Below, in pieces: positions 9,301-16,708 of a DNA stretch of 64,000 nucleotides. The stretch comes from Aeromicrobium sp. 9AM (lineage in GTDB: Bacteria; Actinomycetota; Actinomycetes; Propionibacteriales; Nocardioidaceae), in contig NZ_LR733304.1 of assembly GCF_902506105.1 (NCBI RefSeq), positions 2,553,832-2,617,831 on the forward strand, in the 5' to 3' direction. How positions within the stretch are numbered: position 1 is the first letter of the stretch; every line of letters begins with the position of its first letter. The notes beneath the pieces were generated by a model that saw only the letters and a program-made list of their open reading frames with translations, ran no database searches and was not told where the DNA came from. The position numbers were made by a program, and so were the translations under genes.

Positions 9301-9388
9301 CAACCCCAGCGGCGCCGACCTGAGCAAGGCGGCCGGCGGCGCGACGGACGAGGCGGCCGACGAGGCCGACGGCGAGACCAAGTCCTAG
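6344..9388 (+). CDS. Membrane Fe-S reductase, heterodisulfide-reductase-like (Rv0338c type), with long acidic tail
   Basis: This 1014-residue protein has an N-terminal membrane part (about residues 1-240, six or so helices with conserved His residues of a NarI/cytochrome-b-like module). It is followed by two ferredoxin-like [4Fe-4S] motifs: CTECGRCQSQCP from residue 308 and CTNCGACVQQCP from residue 384. Two CCG domains follow, with Cys near 475, 547 (CAHC), 639-640 (CCGAGG) and 677 (CPFC). This architecture matches M. tuberculosis Rv0338c and relatives, which move electrons between membrane carriers and soluble partners. The exact partner is not shown by sequence. From about residue 700 the protein is a low-complexity Glu/Asp/Ala/Pro/Ser tail of about 310 residues, unusually long for the family. 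The ribosome-binding site is GGGAAAGGG before the ATG. Confidence 0.88.
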   Translation: MRVVAIVVSLAITAVAVALAVKAVRDMVAVIRKGQPAIGRTDNKGARWANMFKETLGHTRMLQWQWIGIMHWFVFAGFIFLSSMVLGAYFQVFDAHQALPIIGHWVVYEWPAEVLSWLTLIGIVYLIAVRQKNHPRSLGRKSRFFGSTFWQAYFVETIIFVVVLCGFTLRTLEYAMEKAHGADDLTFHYPLTFFLGDLWDGLSVDTMETLVYTIAMIKIVVSMTWLITIARNITMGVAWHRFTAWFNIWFKRESDGSTALGGLEPIYIKGKALDLEDMDDLEEEDFAKLGVGKVEDFTWKGILDFTTCTECGRCQSQCPAWNTEKPLSPKLLMMGLRDHAYAKLPILGQDEETLTDEQKTELERPLIGNAEAYGVIDPDVLWSCTNCGACVQQCPVDIEHVDHIDDMRRFQVLVESNFPAELNNIFKGLERKGNPWGMDPKGRMDWAKKLDFEVKQVGVDVEDLDEVEWLFWVGCAGAFEDRAKKTTQAVAELLDMAGVTFAVLGDGETCTGDPARRAGNEIVFQQLAMQNAEVFKETKVKKVVSTCAHCFNTLKNEYAEFGVELEVVHHTQLLNRLVREGKLTPVAPTAETETKKITYHDPCFLGRHNQVYEPPRELLSVIPGAEFTEMPRNSEKSFCCGAGGARMWMEETLGSRINVNRTEEAIATGADQIAVGCPFCRVMLSDGLTLKQSEGAAREEVEVLDVAQMLLAGVKRAPSAEETAAVVAEAEAATSAEAEAATESPAGPSSGSGGPDEVTDTDKAAAAASNIDVDDAGSRTGDAPEARSDETAPPAPEPVKAEAPDSEAKADPAEEAEPDAEDKADESISRTEDVGPAAEATATEDESTPVEPVETTTEASTGSTSDDSASDAEPADDRDASEKEKAAWANVGPVNTDLTPDSSGKDPGDTTDPETESVPEESDSEPEIPATKTPDESPAEEVTHVPDETEPVEEDAREEEAGIIPVEDAESTADPVSDDAAPLSDANPSGADLSKAAGGATDEAADEADGETKS
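8890..8931. repeat. Inverted repeat inside the reductase gene tail
   Basis: GAGCCTGTCGAA at 8894-8905 and TTCGACAGGCTC at 8920-8931 are perfect 12-base inverted repeats separated by 14 bases. The left arm, with its flanks, resembles the dispersed 19-base element in hutI and hutF. It is read in frame within the acidic tail, encoding a Val-Glu-Pro-Val-Glu-Thr-Thr-Thr-Glu stretch and a Ser-Thr-Gly-Ser run. Confidence 0.75.
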
Positions 9389-9392
9389 CACG

Positions 9393-9767
9393 GTGAGTCG
9401 CTGCCCCTGCCTGAGCGGGATGACGTACGACGCGTGCTGCGGCCCGCTGCACGCGGGAGCCGCGGTCGCGCAGACGGCGGAGCAGCTGATGCGCTCGCGC
9501 TACAGCGCGTTCGCGGTCGGCGACCCCGACTACCTCCAGGCGACGTGGCACGCCAGCACCCGCCCGAAGACACTCGAGCTCGACAGCGATCGTCGCTGGT
9601 ACCGCCTAGACATCCTCCGCACCGAGCGCGGCGGCCCGTTCGACACCGACGGGGTCGTGGAGTTCCGGGCGTACCACCGCTCCTCCGATGGCAAGGGCAG
9701 CCAGCACGAGGTCAGCCAGTTCGTCCGCGAGGACGGCCGCTGGTGGTACGTCGACGCGGTCGGCTGA
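9393..9767 (+). CDS. YchJ family protein (SEC-C-like zinc motif)
   Basis: This small 124-residue protein has the YchJ/UPF0225 pattern: an N-terminal Cys-rich SEC-C-like element, CPCLSGMTYDACCGPLHAG, then a MRSRYSAFAVGDPDYLQATWH segment and an NTF2-like second half ending RWWYVDAVG. The Cys residues are likely to bind zinc. No enzymatic role is established for the family. It starts with GTG four bases after the reductase stop, so it is probably co-transcribed with the reductase. It ends seven bases from the convergent gene. Confidence 0.85.
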   Translation: MSRCPCLSGMTYDACCGPLHAGAAVAQTAEQLMRSRYSAFAVGDPDYLQATWHASTRPKTLELDSDRRWYRLDILRTERGGPFDTDGVVEFRAYHRSSDGKGSQHEVSQFVREDGRWWYVDAVG

Positions 9768-9774
9768 GCCGCAG

Positions 9775-10137
9775 CTACTTCTGCTTGGTGTACGTCTGCT
9801 GGTTGCGGACGACGGCGATCTTGCGGGTCGCCGAGCGTCCGGACGCCGGCAGCGTGGCCTTGATCTCGTACTCACCGGGCGCGACCAGCGCGGCCAGCTT
9901 CAGGGTTGCCGTCACAGGTCCCGCGGCCGGAGCCGTCAGAGTCTGCGTGACCAGAGTGCCAATGGCGATGACGCACACCTCGCCCGACGGGACACCCGTG
10001 ACGGTGACCTCCACGTCGGAGTCGGGGACCACGATGTCCGGTGCCGAGACGGACAACCCCCGGCCGGAGAACAGGTTCCCGATGATCGGGGACTTGGCCA
10101 GACCGCGCAGGAAACGGGACAGCGGAGACGAGCTCAT
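9775..10137 (-). CDS. Hypothetical protein with Ig-like beta-sandwich character
   Basis: I do not recognise this 120-residue protein. There is no convincing signal peptide; it begins SSSPLSRFLRGLAKSPIIGNLF. The rest is rich in Val, Thr and Pro with alternating hydrophobics (VEVTVTGVPSGEVCVIAIG, then APGEYEIKATLPA), which suggests a small immunoglobulin-like or carboxypeptidase-regulatory-like beta-sandwich. A GAAAGG ribosome-binding site precedes the ATG and a TACTGT -10 lies upstream at about 10168-10173. It is convergent with the YchJ gene and divergent from the TPR/BTAD regulator. Confidence 0.55.
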   Translation of the reverse strand: MSSSPLSRFLRGLAKSPIIGNLFSGRGLSVSAPDIVVPDSDVEVTVTGVPSGEVCVIAIGTLVTQTLTAPAAGPVTATLKLAALVAPGEYEIKATLPASGRSATRKIAVVRNQQTYTKQK

Positions 10138-10267
10138 GGCGCACCTTTCGTCGTCCCTCTTGGGTGCACAGTAGCGATTTTCGTTGGCGAGACAGGCTGA
10201 TTTCGCAGCAAGGCACCCTCTGGCCCCCCTACCCTGAGGTCAGGAGGGGCAGTGCAGGAGGTTGCCC

Positions 10268-12355
10268 ATGCCGGACGCGCCGCGACCCGCTTCGGTCCGC
10301 GACCTCCTCGGCGTGCACGGCGACGCCGAGCGCCTGCTGCAGGCCGTCGTCGGTCTCGGACCCCGAGCCATCGCGACGAGCACGGCCGACGACTGGGAGG
10401 CCGTGGCTGTCATCGTGCAGTCCGGTGACCGCTATCCGGCGGCGATGGCGTGGCGAGCCGGCTACGCGCTCTACCACCTGGGTCACACCGAACGGGCCGA
10501 GCACTTCTTCGGGCACGCCGACCGGGCAGAGCTCGACGACGCCGAGCGGGCCCAGTTCTGCGCGGCCTGGGCGTCGAGCGCGTGGGGCTGCGGGGACGCG
10601 GACCGCAGCGAGGCGCTGGGGCTCGAGGCGTTCGAGGCGGCTGAACGAAGCGGTGACGACACGGCGCTGACCTGGGCCTGGGAGAGCCGCGCCATGCTCG
10701 CGTCTATCCACGGCGAGCCGCGGGAGAACCTGCACGCGCACCAGCGCGCCCTCGACCATGCGGAGGCCGCCGGCGACATGCTGATGGAGTCCCGCATCCG
10801 CAACAATCTCGGCTCCGTGCTGTTCGACCAGGCCCGCTACGTCGAGTCCCTCGACCAGTTCGAGCACGCCCTTCGGCTGGCGAACGGCATCGGCCACCTG
10901 TCCTCCATCGCGCTCGTCCGGCACAACGTCGCCGACGTCATGCTCAACCTCGGCCGGATCGACGAGGCGCTCGTCGAGGTGGAGGCGGCCCGCGCGATCT
11001 GGGCGGGGCTCGAGTCGCCGATGGTGGGTGCGGCCTGGCAGCTGCTCGCCGACATCCAGCGGGCACGCGGCAACACGGCGCAGGCCGCGATGGCATACGG
11101 GGAGGCCGTCGCCGTCGCGGAGGAGTCCGGCGACACCCAGACCCTCGTACCTGCACTCACGGGTTCGGCGCTGATCCATGTCGCCACCGATCCAGCCGGT
11201 GCCGAGGAGACCGCACGCCGTCTGCTCTCCCTGCCGTCCGCAGTAGGTCTCCTGCCGGGCAACCTGACGGTCGGCTGGGTCGTGCTGCATGCGGGTGATG
11301 CCGAGGCGGCCGCCGCCTTCGCGAAGGAGGCCCTCGCGGAGGCCTCCCGGCGCCACGCCCGCGCCTGGCTGGCGGAGGCCCTCGAGCTGTCCGCCCTCTC
11401 GGCCAACGACAACCGGGAGGCGCAGCTGCAGGAAGCGGCCTCCATCTGGCAGGAGATCGGCAATCCCATCCGGCTGCAGGTCAACCGGATCGTGCAGGCG
11501 CACCTGTTCGGCAGCCCGTTCACCGAGCAGCTGGCCCGCTCGGGGCTGCGATCGCTCGGCGTCCAGGAGGACGCGTACGGCATCGCCGGCCCGCTGCACG
11601 CGATCTGGCCCCGGGCCGGGGAGCACCCGGTGCACGTCCACGTGCTCGGTACGTTCGTGCTGTCCCTGCACGGGCGCCCGGTGACCGGCTCGGAGTGGCC
11701 GTCGCGCAAGGCGCGCGACATCCTCAAGGTGCTCGCAGGGCGCGGCGCCAAGGGGATCCGGCGCGAGGCACTCGCCGACCTGCTGTGGCCCGACGACGCC
11801 GACCCCGGCAGCAAGCTCTCGGTCGCCCTGTCCCAGCTGCGCCGCGTCCTGGACCCCCACAAGTCGTACGGGACGGACCACTTCGTGCATGCCGACCGGG
11901 CCAGCGTGCGTCTCGTGACGGCCCACGTCGAGGTCGATGTCGCCGACTTCATCGTTGCCGCACACGAGTCGCTCGCCGTCGCGCGGGCCGGGAGCCCGGA
12001 CGCCATCCAGATGCTGGAGGCCGCTGCGGCGATGCACACCGGAGAGTTCCTCGAGGAGGATCTTGCCGAGGACTGGCCCGGCGAGATCCGCGACGAGGTC
12101 GAGGCGCTCGGCAACGAGGTCATCCGGGTGCTCGCGTTCGCGCTGCAGGAGGGCCCCGATCCCACGCGTGCCGTCCCCTGGCTCGCGCGCCTGCTGACGT
12201 ACGACCCGTTCGACGAGTCGATCTATGCCGCGCTGATGCGGATCCTCTCGGCAGCCGGCCGTCACGGCGAGGCACGGCGCCACCATCATGCGTACGTCCT
12301 GCGGATGCGCGAGATCGGCGTGCCCTCGATGAGCTGGGACGACATGGCGGCCTGA
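10268..12355 (+). CDS. TPR-BTAD (SARP-like) transcriptional regulator
   Basis: This 695-residue protein has an N-terminal half built of TPR-like helical hairpins (about residues 50-420, with repeated A/L-x-x-x-G-x-x-x-x-A patterns). A winged-helix DNA-binding region starts near residue 455 (VHVHVLGTFVLSLHGRPV ... RKARDILKVLA), followed by a bacterial transcriptional activator domain to the C-terminus. The order (TPR first, SARP-like DNA-binding plus BTAD last) is the reverse of classic AfsR-type SARPs; no NB-ARC domain is present. The ATG at 10268 has AGGAG at 10256-10260. It probably activates the small membrane gene immediately downstream, whose promoter contains spaced heptamer repeats. 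Confidence 0.8.
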   Translation: MPDAPRPASVRDLLGVHGDAERLLQAVVGLGPRAIATSTADDWEAVAVIVQSGDRYPAAMAWRAGYALYHLGHTERAEHFFGHADRAELDDAERAQFCAAWASSAWGCGDADRSEALGLEAFEAAERSGDDTALTWAWESRAMLASIHGEPRENLHAHQRALDHAEAAGDMLMESRIRNNLGSVLFDQARYVESLDQFEHALRLANGIGHLSSIALVRHNVADVMLNLGRIDEALVEVEAARAIWAGLESPMVGAAWQLLADIQRARGNTAQAAMAYGEAVAVAEESGDTQTLVPALTGSALIHVATDPAGAEETARRLLSLPSAVGLLPGNLTVGWVVLHAGDAEAAAAFAKEALAEASRRHARAWLAEALELSALSANDNREAQLQEAASIWQEIGNPIRLQVNRIVQAHLFGSPFTEQLARSGLRSLGVQEDAYGIAGPLHAIWPRAGEHPVHVHVLGTFVLSLHGRPVTGSEWPSRKARDILKVLAGRGAKGIRREALADLLWPDDADPGSKLSVALSQLRRVLDPHKSYGTDHFVHADRASVRLVTAHVEVDVADFIVAAHESLAVARAGSPDAIQMLEAAAAMHTGEFLEEDLAEDWPGEIRDEVEALGNEVIRVLAFALQEGPDPTRAVPWLARLLTYDPFDESIYAALMRILSAAGRHGEARRHHHAYVLRMREIGVPSMSWDDMAA

Positions 12356-12369
12356 CCCACGCGCGCCGG

Positions 12370-12410
12370 TCTCAAACCTTTCGCAACGTTCTCTCAAGGC
12401 CCGTCTCAGA
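12370..12410 (+). promoter_or_regulatory. Candidate SARP-type heptamer direct repeats
   Basis: Three similar heptamers, TCTCAAA (12370-12376), TCTCAAG (12392-12398) and TCTCAGA (12404-12410), lie on the same face or nearly so, with starts 22 and 12 bases apart. SARP regulators are known to bind direct heptamer repeats spaced by one or two helical turns upstream of a promoter. These precede the small membrane gene and follow a BTAD regulator gene. Confidence 0.5.
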
Positions 12411-12445
12411 AGGTGTCGACATCACTTCGACACCAGGAGATTCAC

Positions 12446-12730
12446 ATGGCCACCATCAACTACCCGTTCACCTCCGCCGCTGCTCACGCCGCCCACTCGC
12501 TCCCCCGCCTCGTCCGGGCGGTCCTCACCCGGCTCGCCGCGATCGCGGCACTCTGCGTCGGTGCCATGGCGGTCGCCGGCTTCGCCGACCGCGGACCTCT
12601 CGGCGACGCTCTTGACGGCTGGGCGGCGCTGTCCGTGATGGGTTCACTCATCGTCGTGGCCGTCCTGTCGATCGCCACGCTCGGCGCTGCTGACACGCAC
12701 TCCGACTCGGACCTGTTTGACATCCGTTGA
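12446..12730 (+). CDS. Small two-helix membrane protein
   Basis: This 94-residue protein with no recognised family has two hydrophobic segments: about residues 30-48 (LAAIAALCVGAMAVAGFA) and 60-80 (LSVMGSLIVVAVLSIATLG). A short N-terminal region and a polar DTHSDSDLF tail flank them. An AGGAG five to six bases before ATG 12446 fixes the start. The upstream DNA carries the heptamer repeats, and a strong hairpin follows the stop, so it is a single-gene transcript. It is a likely target of the neighbouring TPR-BTAD regulator. Confidence 0.65.
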   Translation: MATINYPFTSAAAHAAHSLPRLVRAVLTRLAAIAALCVGAMAVAGFADRGPLGDALDGWAALSVMGSLIVVAVLSIATLGAADTHSDSDLFDIR

Positions 12731-12735
12731 GAGCC

Positions 12736-12780
12736 ACGTACGAGGAGCGCCGACGCAGGGGATCGGCGCTCCTCGTACGT
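12736..12780 (+). terminator. Perfect 18-bp hairpin terminator
   Basis: The arms 12736-12753 and 12763-12780 are exact reverse complements with a nine-base loop. The stem reads ACGTACGAGGAGCGCCGA on the left. No T-tract follows, which is common for actinobacterial terminators. It begins five bases after the stop of the small membrane gene. Confidence 0.75.
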
Positions 12781-12880
12781 CCTGGGGAGTACGGGAAGAT
12801 ACCCGCGCGAGTGGATGTGCCCGGCGTACGGGCGGGCGACGATGCAGGGGTAGGAACCGCCCGCACCGACAGGACCTCTC

Positions 12881-13405
12881 ATGACCACGACGACCCCGCT
12901 CGACCGTCGCCCGCGCCGGCTGCCCCAGCGGTGGCGCAAGACCGTGCTGATCCTGCACATCGTCTCCGGCGTCGGCTGGATCGGCGTTGACTTCGCCCTG
13001 CTGCCGCTGGTCATCACCGGCCTCACGACAGATGACGGCGAGACAGCGGCCGCGAGCTACCGGGCGATCGCCACGCTCGTGCCGTGGACGATCCCGGCGC
13101 TGTCGCTGCTGATCCTGACCACCGGCGTCCTGCTCGGTCTCGGGACCAAGTGGGGACTGATCCGCTACTGGTGGGTCGCCACCAAGCTCGTGATCTCGCT
13201 GCTGCTGACCGTCCTGGTGTTCATCGCCCTGCTGCCGGCTGTGTCGTCGCTGGAGGTCACGAGCGCCACCACCGGTGACGACGTACGCGCCGCGCTCGAC
13301 GATCCCGCGGTGTTCCTCTACCCGCCGGTCGCCTCGTGCACGCTGCTCGTCGTCTCGGCGATCCTTTCGGTCACCAAGCCCTGGGGTCGACGCGGGAAGC
13401 GTTGA
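12881..13405 (+). CDS. Four-helix integral membrane protein (DUF2269-like)
   Basis: This 174-residue protein has four hydrophobic stretches. The first, VLILHIVSGVGWIGVDFALL, carries the His-x-x-x-Gly-x-x-W-I-G pattern seen in DUF2269/CopD-like membrane proteins. Later ones read ATLVPWTIPALSLLILTTGV, VATKLVISLLLTVLVFIALL and ASCTLLVVSAILSVT. The His in helix 1 could bind haem or metal, but this is inference. CAGGA lies before the ATG. Its gene stands between the hairpin terminator and an ABC transporter operon; no function can be assigned. Confidence 0.62.
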   Translation: MTTTTPLDRRPRRLPQRWRKTVLILHIVSGVGWIGVDFALLPLVITGLTTDDGETAAASYRAIATLVPWTIPALSLLILTTGVLLGLGTKWGLIRYWWVATKLVISLLLTVLVFIALLPAVSSLEVTSATTGDDVRAALDDPAVFLYPPVASCTLLVVSAILSVTKPWGRRGKR

Positions 13406-13441
13406 TCGCGGCGTCGCGCCTGCAGCCGCGGATCCTGCAGA

Positions 13442-13447
13442 TACCGT
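13442..13447 (+). promoter_or_regulatory. Leaderless -10 hexamer (TACCGT)
   Basis: TACCGT ends six bases before the ATG at 13454, and no Shine-Dalgarno is visible. This is a predicted leaderless start for the ABC ATPase-permease operon. Confidence 0.6.
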
Positions 13448-13453
13448 GACGAC

Positions 13454-14092
13454 ATGTCCCAGACACCTCCGTTGCTCCGGGTCCGGGGGTTGCACCGCCG
13501 CTTCGGTGACCTGGACGTGATCGTCGACCTCGATCTCGAGGTCGACGCGGGCCGGGCCCTCGCGATCACGGGGCCGAACGGCTCCGGCAAGTCGACGGCA
13601 TTGCGCTGCATCGCCGGGTCCGACGAGCCGACCGCAGGGACGGTCGAGCTCGACGGCAAGACGCTGGACGAGCGGTCGCCGGCCGTGCGACGTGACCTGG
13701 CCGTCGTGCTGGACGACATGAGCTTCTTCCCCGACCTCAGCGTGGTCGAGCACCTCGACCTGCTGGCGCGCGCTCACAGCATCGAGGACATCGAAGGCGT
13801 GGTCGACGCGGTGCTGACCGATGTGGGACTCCTGGGCCAGGCCGGTCGGCTGCCCGGCACCCTGTCGTCGGGGCAGCGACGGCGACTGGCCCTCGCCACG
13901 GCGTTCGTACGCCCGCGGCGCCTGCTGATCCTCGACGAGCCGGAGCAACGGCTCGACAGCGCCGGGCTCACCTGGCTCGCAGAGCGGCTCAATGCGGAGA
14001 AACGTGACGGCCTCGGCATCCTGCTGGTGAGTCACGACGCGGCGCTCGTCGAATCGGTGGCCGACGACGTCCTGGCCCTGGAGCCTCGGTGA
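13454..14092 (+). CDS. ABC transporter ATP-binding protein
   Basis: This 212-residue stand-alone nucleotide-binding domain carries Walker A GPNGSGKST near residues 38-46, Q-loop region LAVVLDDMSFF, signature LSSGQRRRLALA and Walker B LLILDEPEQRLD. The signature is LSSGQ rather than LSGGQ, as in several exporter-type ATPases. It overlaps the permease gene by GTGA and must energise that permease. The cargo is unknown; this type commonly exports peptides or antibiotics. Confidence 0.88.
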   Translation: MSQTPPLLRVRGLHRRFGDLDVIVDLDLEVDAGRALAITGPNGSGKSTALRCIAGSDEPTAGTVELDGKTLDERSPAVRRDLAVVLDDMSFFPDLSVVEHLDLLARAHSIEDIEGVVDAVLTDVGLLGQAGRLPGTLSSGQRRRLALATAFVRPRRLLILDEPEQRLDSAGLTWLAERLNAEKRDGLGILLVSHDAALVESVADDVLALEPR

Positions 14093-15576
14093 CCCGAGCC
14101 TCCCGGCGCGAGGTTCGCGAGCTGCGCCAGCAGGCGCGGGAGTGGCGCCGAGGGCGTGCCGACACGACGCTGATGGAGGTGCTGTCGGACGCCTACATCG
14201 CGCTGTTCGCGACCTGCATGCTGTCCGCGATGGCCGTCAGCGCGGTCCACCAGACCCGGCTCAGCATCTCCGCCAGCTGCACCACGACGGAGTGCACCGA
14301 CGCGCGGTTCTCGTCCGCCTGGGTCTGCGTCACGGCCATGATCGCGGTGACGCTGGTGGCCGGGCGTGCCGTGGGCCCGGTCCAGGTGTCACCTGCGGAA
14401 GGTTCGTGGCTGCTCGCGACGCCCGTGGATCGCGCAGCAGTGCTGCGTCCGCGGCTGGGACTGGTGGCGGCGGTGACCGCGCTGTGTGCAGCGGTGGCCG
14501 GATCGGTCGCCTCCACCCTCGCAGGATTCGGCGCCCCCGCGATCGGCCTCGTCGCGGCTGCCGCGACGGCGAGCGGGATCGCCGCAGCCATGTTCGCCGC
14601 GCTGGTCCAGCCCCACGACGGGTGGGCCACGCGCCTCCTCACCTGGACCTTGGGTGTTGCCACGTGGATCGCGTTGGTGCTGATCGCTGCCGACGCCGTC
14701 CCGGCGGCGCCGACGTCCGCCCCGTGGGCCATCACGACCGGAGCAGCCGTCACGGGCGCGATCTGGATCGGCGCGGCGGTGCTGCTGGTCGCGAGCGCGC
14801 GGAACCTGTCCCGCCTCCACCACAACCGGCTCGTCCCAGGCGGCGCGCTGCTGGCCAGCCTGTCCGGTGCGCTCGCCGGTCTCGACCTCACGGTGATGTA
14901 CGACATCCTGATCGCGCAGAAGTGGCTGACGAGGGCCACCGTCACGCCGGTCCGCAGCGGTCCGAAGGGCCCATGGGCTCTGGTGTGGCGGGACGTCATC
15001 AGGCTCCGCCGCTCGGTGCCCTCGCTGGTGATCCTGGCTGCGGCTGCGGTCGTGCCCTACCTCGTCGTGGCGGTCGACCTCGGCGCGCTCGCGGTGCTCG
15101 CCGGCGCCCTCACACTGTTCGTGACCGGCGTGCCTCTGTGCTCAGCCCTGCGTACGACGAACCGCAACCTCGGGCTCATGCGATGCTTCCCGATGCCGCC
15201 CGAGACGGTGCGCGCCGCGTGCCTCGTCGTGCCGGCCGCGCTCACCGGCGTCTGGTCACTCGCGACCCTTCCGGCCATGCACTCCGCGACCTCCGCGACG
15301 TGGGGTGCGAGCCTCATGATCGCGGCCGCCATGGCCGTGACGGCACTGGCCGCGATGGCCCGCTGGATCCTGGCACCACCGCCCAGCTACGCCCAAGGGC
15401 TCGTGGCCTCTCCTGCCGGCGGCATCCCGCCCGGGCTCGCGTTCAGCCTGCTCCGCGGGTTCGACGTGCTGATCCTGGCGACCGCGCCGATCCTGATCTC
15501 GCCCACCTCCACCGGAGCGGTGATCTCGCTGCTGCTCGCCACCGGTGTCCTGGGCATCGTCGTCAGGCGCAACTGA
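14089..15576 (+). CDS. ABC transporter permease (DUF6297-like / unassigned), 495 aa
   Basis: This 495-residue polytopic membrane protein has about ten to twelve hydrophobic segments and an N-terminal cytosolic stretch rich in Arg (TRASRREVRELRQQAREWRR). It is co-translated with the preceding ATPase through a GTGA overlap, so it is the membrane half of a two-gene ABC exporter. A central VWRDVIRLRRSVPSL resembles the coupling region of large actinobacterial ABC permeases. The family name is uncertain. No substrate or resistance gene is adjacent. Confidence 0.7.
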   Translation: MTRASRREVRELRQQAREWRRGRADTTLMEVLSDAYIALFATCMLSAMAVSAVHQTRLSISASCTTTECTDARFSSAWVCVTAMIAVTLVAGRAVGPVQVSPAEGSWLLATPVDRAAVLRPRLGLVAAVTALCAAVAGSVASTLAGFGAPAIGLVAAAATASGIAAAMFAALVQPHDGWATRLLTWTLGVATWIALVLIAADAVPAAPTSAPWAITTGAAVTGAIWIGAAVLLVASARNLSRLHHNRLVPGGALLASLSGALAGLDLTVMYDILIAQKWLTRATVTPVRSGPKGPWALVWRDVIRLRRSVPSLVILAAAAVVPYLVVAVDLGALAVLAGALTLFVTGVPLCSALRTTNRNLGLMRCFPMPPETVRAACLVVPAALTGVWSLATLPAMHSATSATWGASLMIAAAMAVTALAAMARWILAPPPSYAQGLVASPAGGIPPGLAFSLLRGFDVLILATAPILISPTSTGAVISLLLATGVLGIVVRRN

Positions 15577-15674
15577 GCGGTCAGATCAGACAATTTTCTT
15601 GCTTGATTGGACGACCGGCCTGTTTGGATACATGTACGGGGCGTACGGATCATCCTCGTTCGTCAGGAGACGAC

Positions 15675-16205
15675 ATGCCATCCTCGCTCGACGACCTGCT
15701 CGCCAGCTCGACCCCGGCCACCACGCCACGCACGGCAGAGCTCGACCGAGAGCTCGCCGTAGTGGTCAGTGCTGCCGAGGTCGCAGCGACCGCACCGTCA
15801 CGCCGCCGCAAGCGGATCGCGATCGTCAGCCTCGCCACGATCGGAATCCTCGGGGCCGGCGCCGCGGCCGGCGCCACCGGTCTGCTGCCGACGCCGTGGT
15901 TCGACGATCCAGCCGCTCGGACGACGCAGACCTCGCCAGATGGCAAGACCTGTGATCTCGCCTTCAGCGCCAAGGGGCTCCACGACCCGGCCCATCCCGT
16001 CAACGAGGCCACGCGCGCCGAGACGATCGCCGCCGCAGACGCGTTCCTCAAGGGCTTCGACTTCTCGACGATCGAGCAATACAAGGGCGACACCATGCGG
16101 GCCGAGCTCGCACGCCGCCTCAGCGCACATCTCGCCCAGCAGGGTCTGCCGCCGGAGGCAGTCAGCGTTGCCGCGATGGCCTCGTGCTTGGGCAGCGACC
16201 AGTGA
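15675..16205 (+). CDS. Membrane-anchored protein, probable anti-sigma-type partner
   Basis: This 176-residue protein has a cytosolic N-terminus of about 48 residues, a single membrane helix (AIVSLATIGILGAGAAAGATG, about residues 49-70) and an extracytoplasmic C-terminal domain with Cys residues. It ends in an overlap (GTGA) with an ECF sigma factor gene, a pairing typical of anti-sigma and sigma. Anti-sigma factors usually follow their sigma gene; here the order is reversed. No zinc-binding anti-sigma HxxxCxxC motif is present. CAGGAG precedes the ATG. Upstream DNA at 15590-15650 is unusually AT-rich and may hold a TTGATT -35 promoter. Confidence 0.55.
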   Translation: MPSSLDDLLASSTPATTPRTAELDRELAVVVSAAEVAATAPSRRRKRIAIVSLATIGILGAGAAAGATGLLPTPWFDDPAARTTQTSPDGKTCDLAFSAKGLHDPAHPVNEATRAETIAAADAFLKGFDFSTIEQYKGDTMRAELARRLSAHLAQQGLPPEAVSVAAMASCLGSDQ

Positions 16206-16705
16206 CGGCGAACGACCGGGCGAAGATCCGCTCCGCGTTCCGCGACACGGCTCCCGACCTTCTTGCGTACTTCGAGCGCCGGCTCACCGATCGCGAGGAG
16301 GCCGCAGACCTCCTGGGCCAGACGATGCTGACCGCCTGGCGCCGGGTCGACAAGCTGCCGGCCGATCCGGAGCGGCAGCGCATGTGGCTGTTCGTCATCG
16401 CGGCCAACACGCTGTCGAACCATCGGCGTACGTGGCAGCATCGCCTGGACCTCGCCGATCGGCTGCGCGAGCACCTCGCCACCACTGCTCCGGCACCTGC
16501 GGCAGGAGAGGCGCACGCCGTACGCGATGCCGTGCTGCGGCTCCGCGACGCGCAGCGTGAGCTCGTCATGCTCATCCACTGGGATGGCTTCACGATCGTC
16601 GAGGCAGCGGAGATCCTCGGCCTGAACGCGTCAACCGCCCGCAGCCGGTACGCGGCCGCCAAGGACGCCCTGCGGCGGGCGCTGGTCGAGGCGAGCGCTG
16701 GCTGA
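16202..16705 (+). CDS. ECF-type sigma-70 family RNA polymerase sigma factor
   Basis: This 167-residue protein contains sigma region 2 (DREEAADLLGQTMLTAWRRV ... MWLFVIAANTLSNHRR) and region 4 (LRDAQRELVMLIHWDGFTIVEAAEILGLNASTARSRYAAAK), with a short linker, the layout of ECF sigma factors. It redirects RNA polymerase to a small regulon; the stimulus is unknown. The GTG start at 16202 overlaps the stop of the membrane partner gene. An upstream in-frame start at 16184 lies inside that gene and is less likely. It is convergent with the TetR gene, the two stops being only a few bases apart. Confidence 0.87.
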   Translation: MTANDRAKIRSAFRDTAPDLLAYFERRLTDREEAADLLGQTMLTAWRRVDKLPADPERQRMWLFVIAANTLSNHRRTWQHRLDLADRLREHLATTAPAPAAGEAHAVRDAVLRLRDAQRELVMLIHWDGFTIVEAAEILGLNASTARSRYAAAKDALRRALVEASAG

Positions 16706-16708
16706 CCG

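Noticed and set aside
10229..12397. A 722-residue minus-strand ORF opposite the TPR-BTAD gene
   Set aside because: No motif or ribosome-binding site; the plus-strand product is coherent in domain order.
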